Positions 8,841 to 17,288 of a stretch of 64,000 bases of DNA are shown here, in pieces; position 1 is the stretch's first letter; each line of letters begins with the position of its first letter. The position numbers were made by a program, and so were the translations under genes. The DNA comes from Saprospirales bacterium. Its GTDB lineage: Bacteria > Bacteroidota > Bacteroidia > Chitinophagales > Saprospiraceae. The stretch spans positions 1-64,000 of the forward strand of contig JADJYG010000028.1 of assembly GCA_016719895.1 (NCBI GenBank), given 5' to 3'. A model generated the notes under the pieces. The model saw only the letters and a program-made list of their open reading frames with translations, made no database searches and was not told where the DNA came from.

Positions 8841-9869
8841 TTATGCTTTTTTAACTTTTGAAGCCTTTTCAGGGGCTATTTTTACCGCTGCTTGGGTAGA
8901 ATTCTGGCCTGGTAATCCGGGCAAACGGCCGTCGACAGCGCCGCCCACATAACTTCCCCAGCTGAGGTTATTGGCGCCGTCCTGGTGTGCAAGCGCCCGT
9001 TCAATGGTCATATTGGCCGCAGTTTCCACCACCCATTCAAAGTTCTCTTCCCCAACGGAATGAACGTCGGCATCGGGCGCCGGATTGCAAAAATCGATGG
9101 CGTACGGAATGCCGCCTCGAATGGCAAACTCCACGGTATTGAAATCATACCCGAGAGCGTCGTTCAGGCGCACCACGTGGCCGTACATTTCGTCGCGCAG
9201 GGCTTTCGACACTTTGTGATCCGCCACGTAACGCAGGTGGTGGGGGTTGCGCGGTTCATAATCCATGATGCGGATATGTTTGCCGCCGAGGCAGTAGCAC
9301 CGGAAATAGGCGTCGAAATCAATGGCTTCCTGAAGCAGCATGACCAGGGTGCCGGTTTCGTTGTATGCCTCGAAGAACTCATCGAAGTTGTGCACCTTGT
9401 ACACGTTTTTCCAGCCGCCGCCGGCATGCGGTTTCATAAAGAGCGGAAAACCGCCGAGATATTCGATCATCCGTTCCCACTCGAGCGGGTACTTCAGGTT
9501 TCGAAAACTTTGGCCGCTGGTATCGGGGGGCATTTGTTTTGATGGCAGGAGCACGGTGCGGGGCACCGGCACGCCAATCTTGGTGGCCAGGCAGTTGTTA
9601 AAATACTTCTCGTCGGCGCTCCACCAAAATGGGTTGTTGAGCACTGCCGTGCCGTTGAGCGCTGCATTTTTCAAATAAGCGCGGTAAAAGGGTACGTCCT
9701 GGCTGATCCGGTCGATCATGACGGCATAAGGCGTTGGTTCACCTTGCATCAACTCTTCCACCAGGGCGGCTTCGGCCTGTACGCCTTTCACATTTTTGGC
9801 ATTTACCCGCGCCACAAAAGCTTCGGGAAAGGTTGTCTCCTTGCCATGTAAAATTCCGATTTTCTTCAT
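8841..9869 (-). CDS. ATP-grasp family protein
   Basis: A 342-residue protein. ATG 9869 (MKKIGILHGKETTFPEAFV) is chosen because it follows a good promoter at 9914-9944 and gives a family-like N-terminus. ATP-grasp landmarks are the P-loop-like FMKPHAGGGWKNVYKV, LLQEAIDFDAYFRCYCLGG and NTVEFAIRGGIPYAIDFCNPAPD, whose E and N are expected metal ligands. Residues 70-100 (FYRAYLKNAALNGTAVLNNP) form the pre-ATP-grasp region. The family forms carboxylate-amine or similar ligations. The specific substrate is unknown, and no partner biosynthetic gene adjoins it. The last 40 residues look flexible. Confidence 0.8.
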   Translation of the reverse strand: MKKIGILHGKETTFPEAFVARVNAKNVKGVQAEAALVEELMQGEPTPYAVMIDRISQDVPFYRAYLKNAALNGTAVLNNPFWWSADEKYFNNCLATKIGVPVPRTVLLPSKQMPPDTSGQSFRNLKYPLEWERMIEYLGGFPLFMKPHAGGGWKNVYKVHNFDEFFEAYNETGTLVMLLQEAIDFDAYFRCYCLGGKHIRIMDYEPRNPHHLRYVADHKVSKALRDEMYGHVVRLNDALGYDFNTVEFAIRGGIPYAIDFCNPAPDADVHSVGEENFEWVVETAANMTIERALAHQDGANNLSWGSYVGGAVDGRLPGLPGQNSTQAAVKIAPEKASKVKKA

Positions 9870-9913
9870 CCGTTTTGCGTTTTGAATTTCAATATCTGAT
9901 GATACACCAGCGA

Positions 9914-9944
9914 CAAAACTACTCAAATCGCCATGCCCGCCAAA
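9914..9944 (-). promoter_or_regulatory. Bacteroidota-type promoter for the ATP-grasp gene
   Basis: Reading the minus strand, TTTG at 9944-9941 is followed by a 19-base spacer and TAGTTTTG at 9921-9914, an exact TAnnTTTG. The start codon is about 45 bases downstream. Confidence 0.65.
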
Positions 9945-10324
9945 TTGGCCTGCAAAAAATTCAATGGAAGCAGCAAAGCGTGCCCGCAAATCCTGCGGAC
10001 AAGCCCGGGCAATTTGCCGGCCTCAAGCCTGGATAGGCGTAAAATGCCGGTGGACGGAAAGGGGGAAAGGAAACGTATGGAAGACGCTGGACCGTGGCCT
10101 GGTGCTTTCATTTGAGGTGAATCGGTTTAGGATGAACAATGGATTATGTGTTGCTTCGGGCGGCTTAAAAGTCCACCACTTCAAATGGAAAAACGAACCT
10201 TACAACAGGAAGGTATTGCATCTTATTGCACAAACGTATAATTTTTTTGCCTCATGAGTCGGCCAGGGAAAGTCACCCATATTAGTCGCAAACCCGTTTC
10301 GATTGTCAACCTGCGCCTGCGGGC
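9945..10324. other. intergenic region without a recognised gene
   Basis: About 380 bases between the divergent-side promoter of the ATP-grasp gene and the end of the PKD-domain gene. Short open frames exist on both strands, but none has a signal peptide, a family motif or a promoter. I see no hairpin with a T-run. Confidence 0.5.
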
Positions 10325-10831
10325 TCAATTGTCAATCAAGGGGCTGATTTCCACCCGTTCGGTTTTGGGCGGAACCACTACTTTTTTGGTGACGGTCTGC
10401 AATTTCACCTCCTGGCCTTCATATTTGGCATATAAGGACACCTGGTACTGGCCTGTTTTGTCGTAGGTGTGTTTTAAAGCCCCCTGCGAAAATGTCCGGC
10501 GCCCTTTCCCATCGCCCGGGTCGAGTTCGTATACGGCCCCCAGTGCAAAATTCGTCATTCGGAACAGGAAGGGCTGCCCTACTTCCGGATATTCTTCATC
10601 ACGGGTGACCAGATTGCCGGGGATGTGCTGAATGGGCGCCGACGTGACCGCTGCGCCGCCGTTTTTTTGTGTGCCAGATTGTACCATGGACCGTTCGTCG
10701 GTGCGCGTGGCGGGTGTTTTGCGCGCCAGTTGAAGTACGATCAGGCCGGCGGCGCCAATGAGAGCGATGACCACCAGCAGGATCACTTCCCGGTTTTTAC
10801 CGGATGCTTTGTTTTTCTGTTCCGTCGTCAT
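10325..10831 (-). CDS. membrane-anchored PKD-domain protein
   Basis: A 168-residue protein with a short charged cytoplasmic N-terminus, one transmembrane helix (residues about 17-36, VILLVVIALIGAAGLIVLQL), a low-complexity linker and a C-terminal PKD-like beta-sandwich. In the latter, YELDPGDGKGRRTFSQGALKHTYDKTGQYQVSLYAK matches the D.GDG...H.Y...G.Y.V pattern. It should sit in the inner membrane with the PKD domain outside. Function unknown; PKD domains usually bind proteins or glycans. It is transcribed divergently from the radical SAM gene from overlapping promoters. Confidence 0.7.
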   Translation of the reverse strand: MTTEQKNKASGKNREVILLVVIALIGAAGLIVLQLARKTPATRTDERSMVQSGTQKNGGAAVTSAPIQHIPGNLVTRDEEYPEVGQPFLFRMTNFALGAVYELDPGDGKGRRTFSQGALKHTYDKTGQYQVSLYAKYEGQEVKLQTVTKKVVVPPKTERVEISPLIDN

Positions 10832-10883
10832 GTTGGGTTACCCGGGCCGTTGCCCGGCCGTTTGTAAAGAAATATATTTCCTG

Positions 10884-10915
10884 CAAAAGTACGCTCCACT
10901 TAGGTGAACCCCAAA
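10884..10915 (-). promoter_or_regulatory. promoter for the PKD-domain gene
   Basis: On the minus strand TTTG (10915-10912), a 20-base spacer and TACTTTTG (10891-10884) form a full Bacteroidota promoter. It lies within a few bases of the opposing promoter at 10920-10927. Confidence 0.65.
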
Positions 10916-10919
10916 AACC

Positions 10920-10927
10920 TACCTTTG
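10920..10927 (+). promoter_or_regulatory. -7 element for the radical SAM gene
   Basis: TACCTTTG is an exact TAnnTTTG match, 13 bases before the ATG at 10941, implying a very short or absent leader. No clear -33 element is seen. Confidence 0.5.
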
Positions 10928-10940
10928 TTGTGTGTACGGC

Positions 10941-11963
10941 ATGCAACTCAACTGGAACGACAGCCTGAATTTTGGGCGAAAATGGACCCTGCGCCGCTTG
11001 TGGAACCTGATCAACGTGTTGGCATCGTATTGTCTGACTCGCTGGACCGGCCGGCCGATCCAATGGGGGCTGCCGGTGACGCTGAGTGTGGAACCCACCA
11101 CAGCCTGCAACCTCCGCTGCCCCGAATGCCCCTCCGGTCTCAGGGCATTTACCCGCCCCACCGGAAACCTGGAGGCCGATTTTTTCCGGCGCCTGGTCGA
11201 CGATACCTGCCGCGATGTTTTTTATCTCTATTTTTATTTTCAGGGCGAACCCTATCTCCACCCGAAGTTTCTCGAAATGGTTCAATATGCCCACGAGCGC
11301 CGCCTGTTTACAGTGACAAGTACCAACGGGCATTTTCTGGATGATACCAATGCCCGCCGCACCGTGGAGTCGGGCCTCGACCGGCTGATCATATCCGTAG
11401 ATGGCAGCACGCAGGACACCTACGCGCAATACCGCATCGGCGGCAGCCTGGAAAAGGTACTGCAGGGTGCGCGGAATATTGTAGCCTGGAAGCGCCGGCT
11501 GGGCGCCCGGCGCCCGCACATTATTTTCCAGGTCCTCGTCGTACGGCCCAACGAACATCAAATCGATGACCTGAAACGGCTGGCCCGGGAGATCGGAGTC
11601 GACGAAGTCAAATTGAAAACAGCCCAGGTATACGATTATAAAAACGGCCATGCCCTGATCCCAAGGCAGAAACGGTACGCGCGATACATCCAGATGGCCG
11701 ACGGTCATTGGGCGCCCCGGCTGTTGCTGCGCAACCACTGCTGGAAACTCTGGCACGCCTGCGTGGTCACTTGGGACGGCGTCGTTGTGCCCTGTTGTTT
11801 CGACAAAGACGCTTCGCACCGCCTGGGCGATTTGAAGGAAACTTCCTTCAGGGCTATTTGGCAGGGGCCGGGTTACCAGAATTTCCGGCAAAACATACTG
11901 AAGGGGCGCAAGGAAATCGATATCTGTACCAACTGCGCGGAAGGGTGCAGCGTGTGGGTTTAA
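10941..11963 (+). CDS. radical SAM/SPASM domain protein
   Basis: A 340-residue protein with the radical SAM cluster motif CxxxCxxC in TTACNLRCPECPSGL (around residue 60), then FQGEPYLHPKF and SVDGSTQDTYAQYR, which are typical TIM-barrel strands. The C-terminal SPASM part has CWKLWHACVVTWDGVVVPCC and a final ICTNCAEGC, giving cysteines for auxiliary clusters. Such proteins modify peptides or other substrates; MoaA/PqqE/SkfB relatives are the nearest in layout. No precursor peptide or transporter is adjacent, so the substrate is unknown. ATG 10941 is preferred over the GTG nine bases upstream because the promoter leaves almost no leader. Confidence 0.85.
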   Translation: MQLNWNDSLNFGRKWTLRRLWNLINVLASYCLTRWTGRPIQWGLPVTLSVEPTTACNLRCPECPSGLRAFTRPTGNLEADFFRRLVDDTCRDVFYLYFYFQGEPYLHPKFLEMVQYAHERRLFTVTSTNGHFLDDTNARRTVESGLDRLIISVDGSTQDTYAQYRIGGSLEKVLQGARNIVAWKRRLGARRPHIIFQVLVVRPNEHQIDDLKRLAREIGVDEVKLKTAQVYDYKNGHALIPRQKRYARYIQMADGHWAPRLLLRNHCWKLWHACVVTWDGVVVPCCFDKDASHRLGDLKETSFRAIWQGPGYQNFRQNILKGRKEIDICTNCAEGCSVWV

Positions 11964-12017
11964 TTTGAAAATTATCTCTAATTTAGAGGCAATTTTTCAG
12001 GTGTTAAATCCGACGTT

Positions 12018-13454
12018 ATGAAATGGTACAGTTTGTTTTCCCGGCTATTTGCGCTGATGCTTCTGCACGTAGCCGTACCCCAAACCGGAACTGCCCAATG
12101 GATGCCATCCTACAATGGCGCCCAGCTACAGGGAAATACCCCGATGGTTTGGAATGTGTCGGTGGTAAACAGCCAGGTTGTTTGGGCATCGATGACGCGG
12201 AATTACGCCAGTGGCACTTCCAATGTTTTTTTTCGCACGACAAACGGCGGCTCAACCTGGACGCATAAAACCGTTACCGGCGCGAACCCGTCCGCCGTAT
12301 TTGTCAATTTACATGCCCTGAACGCCGACACAGCCTGGGCCACGCTGTGGCGCTGGCCCGACCTATACCCGGAAGCTTGCTGGATTTACAAGACCTCCGA
12401 CGGGGGAAATACCTGGGAGGAAAAAAAGCTTCCGTTCGCAGCCGAGCTCACAGCCGTAGTTTCCATCCATTTTTTTAACGATGCGGAGGGCTTCGCGTAT
12501 GCCATGGCAAAAGACACAGCGGAATGGTATATCAAATGCTACTACACCCAGGATGGCGGCGAAATCTGGCAGTTGGCTGCTGTGCCTGAAGTTTTCGGAG
12601 AAGAATTTTTTCTCGATTGGGGCAACACGCATTATTCGGTGGTTGGAGACACGGCCTGGTTCGGCGCCGCCCGTTCGAAAATCTACCGCACGACCGACAA
12701 GGGCATGACCTGGGACACCCTGCATATTCCGTATTTTCATTCCCGAACCACCAACAGCGTATCGTTCCGCGACGCCCGGAACGGCATTGCCGCTACCATG
12801 CTCAGCGATAGCCTGGGCGGAATTTACGCCTACGTGGAAGGCTTCCGCACACACGACGGCGGCCTGAGCTGGGAGCGTTTGCCTATAACCGACTCCAGCA
12901 GCCTGAACCGCGTGTTTCGAATGCTCGGCCTGGCGGTAATTCCCGGCTCCGGCGGCGCATATATCGCCTATGGCTACAGGCAGGCGGGCCTTGTTTACCA
13001 GCAATGGTTATCCCTGGACGAAGGACAGACCTGGAATCTTATACCCGGGCCATACAGCCGGATTCGCTGTATGCAGTTTATATCGCCGGCCAATGGCTGG
13101 GGTGGCGGTTGGAAATATGACGTTTCCAACACAGTTATCCCGGCTATTGTCAAATGGTCGGGGCCGGCTATCCTGGATTCAAAAGAAGCGCAGCTGCCCG
13201 AAGTGCCAATTGAACTGGCGCCCAATCCGGCGGCGGACTACCTGCGGGTAACAGCAGCTGCCGAACCGGGAGAAATTTTTCAGGTACTGTTGACAGACCT
13301 TGCCGGGAACCTGCTTCGCCAGGCGGAAATTCAGGGCGGCGCACCGGCAACCCTCGACCTGCATACCCTGAGCGCGGGCGTTTACCTCGTGAACGTTTTT
13401 AATGAAAAAGCCGCGACAGTACGAACGGTGATAAAACTGAAAACCCCATATTAG
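12018..13454 (+). CDS. secreted beta-propeller (YCF48/BNR-like) protein with T9SS type A sorting domain
   Basis: A 478-residue protein with a signal peptide (residues 1-26, ending TGTAQ). Repeats of the Asp-box/YCF48 type follow, such as TTNGGSTWTHKTV, TSDGGNTWEEKKL, TTDKGMTWDTLHI and THDGGLSWERLPI, spaced as in beta-propellers. The C-terminal 90 residues are a type A sorting domain with APNPAADYLRVT, LLTDLAGNLLRQ and LSAGVYLVNVFNEKAA, predicting export by the type IX system and surface attachment or release. The ligand is unknown. It stands alone after the radical SAM gene. Confidence 0.85.
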   Translation: MKWYSLFSRLFALMLLHVAVPQTGTAQWMPSYNGAQLQGNTPMVWNVSVVNSQVVWASMTRNYASGTSNVFFRTTNGGSTWTHKTVTGANPSAVFVNLHALNADTAWATLWRWPDLYPEACWIYKTSDGGNTWEEKKLPFAAELTAVVSIHFFNDAEGFAYAMAKDTAEWYIKCYYTQDGGEIWQLAAVPEVFGEEFFLDWGNTHYSVVGDTAWFGAARSKIYRTTDKGMTWDTLHIPYFHSRTTNSVSFRDARNGIAATMLSDSLGGIYAYVEGFRTHDGGLSWERLPITDSSSLNRVFRMLGLAVIPGSGGAYIAYGYRQAGLVYQQWLSLDEGQTWNLIPGPYSRIRCMQFISPANGWGGGWKYDVSNTVIPAIVKWSGPAILDSKEAQLPEVPIELAPNPAADYLRVTAAAEPGEIFQVLLTDLAGNLLRQAEIQGGAPATLDLHTLSAGVYLVNVFNEKAATVRTVIKLKTPY

Positions 13455-13512
13455 CCGCAGTTATACAACTTTCTTGGAAGAGAAAAGGTTACCTTTTGAC
13501 TTTATTTACACC

Positions 13513-13854
13513 ATGACCATAAATCAAGCACAACAAACCATAGACCAATGGGTGCGCACCGTAGGCGTGCGTTATTTTTCAGAACTGACCAACACGGCCG
13601 TCCTGATGGAAGAGGTGGGCGAGGTGGCGCGCCTGCTGGCCCGGCTGTACGGCGACCAGTCGTTCAAAACACCCGAACAAGCCGAAACCGCCCGGCAGGA
13701 CCTGGCCGATGAAATGGCCGACGTGTTGTTTGTGCTGATCTGCCTGGCCAATCAAACCGGGATTGACCTGACAGAGGCCTTGCAGAAAAATCTGGAAAAA
13801 AAGACCCGCCGGGATGCTTCGCGGCATGCCGGCAATCCCAAACTTCGGCAATAA
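13513..13854 (+). CDS. MazG-like nucleotide pyrophosphohydrolase
   Basis: A 113-residue single-domain protein of the MazG/iMazG superfamily. The metal-binding acidic residues are visible in LMEEVGEVARLLARLYG and in DLADEMADVLFVLICLANQTG, the usual EExxE plus DE..D arrangement. Such enzymes hydrolyse (d)NTPs to monophosphates and pyrophosphate and act in house-cleaning. ATG 13513 is chosen because the upstream extension lacks family similarity. The stop is six bases before the hydrolase gene, so the two are likely co-transcribed. Confidence 0.85.
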   Translation: MTINQAQQTIDQWVRTVGVRYFSELTNTAVLMEEVGEVARLLARLYGDQSFKTPEQAETARQDLADEMADVLFVLICLANQTGIDLTEALQKNLEKKTRRDASRHAGNPKLRQ

Positions 13855-13860
13855 GCGGCT

Positions 13861-14625
13861 ATGCTTGGATTAATCGAACCCTTTACGGCATACCTGCAAA
13901 AAAAAGCGTTGTTCCGGCCGGTCAAGCTACCGGAAGACTATGCCTTTGCGTTTGCACATCCGTTTGAGGAAGTCTTTCTCGATACTGCCGATGGCGCCAG
14001 GCTCAACCTGTTGCAGTTTCCCAGCGACCTGAGTATCCGGCGCGGCGTGGTCTTGTATTTCCACGGTAACCGCGGCAACCTGCAGCGCTGGGGGAATATG
14101 CACGCCGATTTTACCAGCCGGGGCTTCGACTTTGTGGCGCCGGACTACCGGGGCTATGGAAAAAGCAGCGGCGAGCCCAACGAGCGCAGCTATTACGCCG
14201 ATGCGCGCCTGGTGTACGATTGGTTGCACAGCGCCTGGCCGGCACACAACATTATCCTGTACGGTCGATCGCTCGGCACCGCAATGGCGTGTTACCTGGC
14301 CGCGCATGTGCGGGCAAAAAAACTGATTCTCGAAACCCCCTTCGACAACATTGCCGGACTGATGGCCAGTCATTTGGGCCGCCCCGATATCCCTTTCCGG
14401 CCGGCATTTTTTTTCCCCAACGACCGGCACCTGCGCCAATGTGAGCTGCCGGCCCTGCTCTTTCACGGCACGGCCGACCGGGTAGTGCCCTACGAGTCGG
14501 CTGCCCGCCTGAAGAGCAGCCTGAAGCCGGGCGATGAATTTGTTACTGTGCAGAGTGGCGCCCACAACAACCTGCGCAACTTCCGGCAATACCAGGAAAA
14601 ACTAAACGAATGGCTGGACATATAA
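13861..14625 (+). CDS. alpha/beta hydrolase (serine aminopeptidase S33/BAAT-like)
   Basis: A 254-residue alpha/beta hydrolase. It shows the oxyanion segment LYFHGNRGN, the nucleophile elbow GRSLG (residues about 138-142), the acid in FHGTADRVVPYESA and the histidine in SGAHNNL. PDYRGYGKSSGEPNE is typical of the family close to YqkD/Bem46. The substrate is unknown; esterase or acyl-transfer activity is possible. It follows the MazG-like gene by six bases and is convergent with the MoxR gene, leaving only 11 bases between stops. Confidence 0.85.
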   Translation: MLGLIEPFTAYLQKKALFRPVKLPEDYAFAFAHPFEEVFLDTADGARLNLLQFPSDLSIRRGVVLYFHGNRGNLQRWGNMHADFTSRGFDFVAPDYRGYGKSSGEPNERSYYADARLVYDWLHSAWPAHNIILYGRSLGTAMACYLAAHVRAKKLILETPFDNIAGLMASHLGRPDIPFRPAFFFPNDRHLRQCELPALLFHGTADRVVPYESAARLKSSLKPGDEFVTVQSGAHNNLRNFRQYQEKLNEWLDI

Positions 14626-14636
14626 CCCCTCCCCAC

Positions 14637-15722
14637 TTATACCCGCTCGTCCAGTTCTTTACAAGCCCGGTAGAGGTCTTGCCAGCCCGCGCGTTTTTTC
14701 ACTACCGTTTCGAGGTATTCCGCCCACACGGCGTTGTCGGCGCCCGGGTCTTTCAGCACAGCGCCGGCGAGTCCGGCGGCGAGGTCGTGGGCGCGCAGTT
14801 CGCCGTCGCCGAAATGCACGGCCAGCGATTGTCCTTGGTGAATAACAGAGATGGCTTCGGCAGTGCTTAGCGTAGCCGTAGGACTTTTCAGTTTTTCGCG
14901 GCCGTCTTCGGTCTTTCCGCTGCGGAGTTCGCGGAAGACCGTCACCAGCCGGCGGATTTCCTGAAGCGGTGCGGCTTCCGGCGGCAGTTCGAGGGTTTTG
15001 CCGAGGGCTGCCACCCGGGTTTGAACGATATGGACTTCTTCATCGAGCGTAGCTGGCAAGGGTAAAACCACCGTATTGAACCGCCGGCGCAGGGCGGCGG
15101 AAAGTTCGTTGACACCTTTATCGCGGTCATTGGCCGTGGCGATGAGGTTGAAGCCGCGATGGGCCTGTATCTCGGTGTTCAACTCCGGCACTGGAAGTAT
15201 TTTTTCCGACAGGATGGTGATCAGGGCATCCTGCACATCGGCAGGGATGCGGGTGAGTTCTTCGACGCGCACCAGCTTGCCGTCGCGCATGGCAGCGAGC
15301 ACCGGGCTGGGCACGAGCGCCCGTTCGGACGGGCCTTCGGCGATCAGCCGGGCGTAATTCCAGCCATAGCGCAGGGCTTCCTCCTGAATGCCGGCGGTGC
15401 CCTGCACCAGCAGCGTGCTGTCGCCGCTGATGGCTGCCGCCAGGTGTTCGCTCACCCAGGTTTTGGCGGTGCCGGGTACGCCGAGCAGGAGCAGGGCGCG
15501 GTCGGTAGCCAGGGTGGCCACCGCAATTTCCATAAGCCGGCGATTGCCGAAATACTTGGGCTCAATGGCCGTTTTTTCGGCCTGCCCGCCCACGAGGTAG
15601 GTCACCACCGCCCAAGGGGAAAGGCGCCATCCGGCAGGACGGGGCCTATCGTCGGATTTGGCCAGGGCTTCCAGTTCAGCGGCGTAAACCGTTTCTGCGT
15701 GCGGGCGAATGACGTCGTGCAT
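14637..15722 (-). CDS. MoxR family AAA+ ATPase
   Basis: A 361-residue AAA+ ATPase. Walker A is GVPGTAKTW (around residue 97), Walker B lies in GKLVRVEELTRIP, sensor 1 in FNLIATANDRDKGVNELSAA, and the arginine finger in ALRRRFN. This matches the MoxR branch, whose members work as chaperones with VWA-domain partners. The N-terminal extension PRPAGWRLSPWAVVTYLVGG resembles ATPases encoded with DUF5682 and VWA proteins in other phyla. No such partners are next to it here, so the target complex is unknown. No promoter match was found upstream. Confidence 0.85.
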   Translation of the reverse strand: MHDVIRPHAETVYAAELEALAKSDDRPRPAGWRLSPWAVVTYLVGGQAEKTAIEPKYFGNRRLMEIAVATLATDRALLLLGVPGTAKTWVSEHLAAAISGDSTLLVQGTAGIQEEALRYGWNYARLIAEGPSERALVPSPVLAAMRDGKLVRVEELTRIPADVQDALITILSEKILPVPELNTEIQAHRGFNLIATANDRDKGVNELSAALRRRFNTVVLPLPATLDEEVHIVQTRVAALGKTLELPPEAAPLQEIRRLVTVFRELRSGKTEDGREKLKSPTATLSTAEAISVIHQGQSLAVHFGDGELRAHDLAAGLAGAVLKDPGADNAVWAEYLETVVKKRAGWQDLYRACKELDERV

Positions 15723-16024
15723 AGGAAATGAAGCAGGTTTCAGAATTTCAGAAAATTGCAGCCCTGGAAATGGGGTGGGTTCAAACGCGAGGTAACCTCA
15801 AACCTTGAAGCCCTCAACGCTTCCGACGACAAATGTACCCTTGCATTTCGCACACCGCCTGGTACTAAAATCTTTCCTGCGGCAAAAAAAACCCCGACTG
15901 ATTGCAGCCGGGGCAACAACTAAAAAATTAAGCTATGAAAACAAAAACTTCTTTTGTCGGAACAATAAGGTTGCAAGAATAACGCAAAACGGGCAGTCTG
16001 GCAAGCCATGCGCCTTAAAATTTA
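15723..16024. other. intergenic region with a terminator and a possible mini-ORF
   Basis: About 300 bases between the MoxR gene and the L27 gene. It holds the terminator at 15884-15913. A 15-codon plus-strand frame starting at ATG 15935 (MKTKTSFVG...) has no promoter or further support and is not called as a gene. Confidence 0.5.
15884..15913 (-). terminator. intrinsic terminator downstream of the L21-L27 operon
   Basis: On the minus strand CCCCGGCTG pairs with CAGTCGGGG around a CAAT loop, with one G-T pair, followed by eight Ts. It lies about 110 bases after the L27 stop and fits the end of the ribosomal protein transcript. Confidence 0.75.
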
Positions 16025-16792
16025 CTATTCTGTCACATCGCGGCCGCCGATAAGCATATCCTGGTAGTCTTTCAGGTCCTCCCATTTGCCTTCGGCAGCG
16101 AATTTTGCCTGTGCGGGCCAGGTACTCGGATCGTGGACCTGGTAGCGCGGGCCGGCGGCATCGAGAATTTCTTTGAGCCGGTCAACCGAAGCGGCGGCCA
16201 GTTCTTCCCAGGTTGCAATTCCGCCGTCTTTGAGGAGTTGTTCTATTTTCGGGCCGATACCTTCAATGATTTTCAGGTCGTTTAGTTTCGGGCCTTTTTT
16301 AGCCGGCGTTTTTTTGGCTGCCGGTGCAGCGGCGGTTTCGGCCACCGGGGTTGCGGTATCTTCCACAACCGGGGTCTCCGTTGTTGCCGCCGGGGCGCTG
16401 GCCGCTTCAACGATTGGCTCCGCGGCTACGGGTGCGGGCGCCTGCTTTTTCCTGGCGGCTGGTTTTTCAGCGGCCGGAGCGGCGGCTTTTTTCGCCGGTT
16501 TAAGCGTTGCAGCCGGAGCTATAGTTTCCGGCACTTCCGCGAACGGAAGGATATGTACGTAGCTGCGGTCATTGCGGCTGCGCGTAAAGGTTACCACGCC
16601 ATCGATTGAAGCATGCAGGGTATGATCGCGCCCCATGTATACGTTTTCGCCCGGGTGGTATTTCGTACCGCGTTGGCGAACGAGGATGTTGCCGGCCTGG
16701 GCTTTTTGGCCGCCAAAGAGTTTTACGCCGAGTCGTTTACTTTTACTGTCCCGGCCGTTATCGGTTGAGCCTACACCTTTCTTGTGTGCCAT
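16025..16792 (-). CDS. rpmA: ribosomal protein L27 with Ala-rich linker and helix-hairpin-helix extension
   Basis: A 255-residue protein. Residues 1-85 are canonical L27 (MAHKKGVGSTDNGRDSKSKRLGVK, QRGTKYHPGENVYMGRDHTL), a large-subunit protein near the peptidyl-transferase centre. Residues about 95-180 are an Ala/Pro/Lys-rich linker. Residues about 180-255 form a helix-hairpin-helix module (LKIIEGIGPKIEQLLKDGGI, TWEELAAASVDRLKEIL) of the kind found in DUF4332/Rad51-N-like domains. L27 is normally about 85-90 residues, so this is a long extension. The frame is uninterrupted. It lies 92 bases after rplU, as expected for an L21-L27 operon. Confidence 0.93.
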   Translation of the reverse strand: MAHKKGVGSTDNGRDSKSKRLGVKLFGGQKAQAGNILVRQRGTKYHPGENVYMGRDHTLHASIDGVVTFTRSRNDRSYVHILPFAEVPETIAPAATLKPAKKAAAPAAEKPAARKKQAPAPVAAEPIVEAASAPAATTETPVVEDTATPVAETAAAPAAKKTPAKKGPKLNDLKIIEGIGPKIEQLLKDGGIATWEELAAASVDRLKEILDAAGPRYQVHDPSTWPAQAKFAAEGKWEDLKDYQDMLIGGRDVTE

Positions 16793-16884
16793 AACTCCGT
16801 ATTGAGTAGAATGTTGAATGTTGGATGTGAAAAAAGTACTTGGGGATCGGTCCTGTTGCCGTTTTTTTACAGACCCCGGCGGGG

Positions 16885-17196
16885 TTAGCCGGCGATGGCG
16901 TCGATTTTGATTTTGGTGAACGCCTGCCGGTGACCGTTTTTCTTGCGATAGCCCTTGCGGCGTTTCTTGTGAAAAACAATCACTTTGTCGCCTTTCACGT
17001 GCCCGAGCACGCTGGCTTTGACGCTGGCGCCACGCACATTGGGGGCGCCGATGGAGACCTGGCCGTCGCGATCTATCAGATGCACGGCGTCGAAGGAGAC
17101 TGAATCTCCCTCATTTGCTGCCAGCCGGTGGACGAAGATCTGTTGACCTTCCTCAACTTTAAATTGTTGACCGGCAATGGAAACGATTGCGAACAT
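16885..17196 (-). CDS. rplU: 50S ribosomal protein L21
   Basis: A 103-residue protein matching L21 along its whole length: MFAIVSIAGQQFKVEEGQQI, then HVKGDKVIVFHKKRRKGYRKKNGHRQAFTKI with the rRNA-binding basic loop. It is the first gene of the L21-L27 operon. It is transcribed from a full Bacteroidota promoter about 55 bases upstream; the leader begins with a small hairpin (GCCTTT-TG-AAAGGC, 17234-17247) that could be regulatory. Unlike many relatives in this group, the extension here is on L27 and not on L21. Confidence 0.97.
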   Translation of the reverse strand: MFAIVSIAGQQFKVEEGQQIFVHRLAANEGDSVSFDAVHLIDRDGQVSIGAPNVRGASVKASVLGHVKGDKVIVFHKKRRKGYRKKNGHRQAFTKIKIDAIAG

Positions 17197-17250
17197 GTTG
17201 TGAATCAGAATTTTTGAACAATAAAATTAGTATGCCTTTCAAAAGGCGGG

Positions 17251-17282
17251 CAAAGGTACGATGCGTTCGCAAAAAAACCAAA
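17251..17282 (-). promoter_or_regulatory. promoter of the rplU-rpmA operon
   Basis: On the minus strand TTTG (17282-17279), a 20-base spacer and TACCTTTG (17258-17251) give one of the best Bacteroidota promoter matches in the window. Confidence 0.75.
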
Positions 17283-17288
17283 TGCGAT

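Noticed and set aside
15935..15982. 15-codon mini-ORF before the L27 gene end
   Set aside because: Too short, with no promoter or downstream gene on the same strand to regulate.
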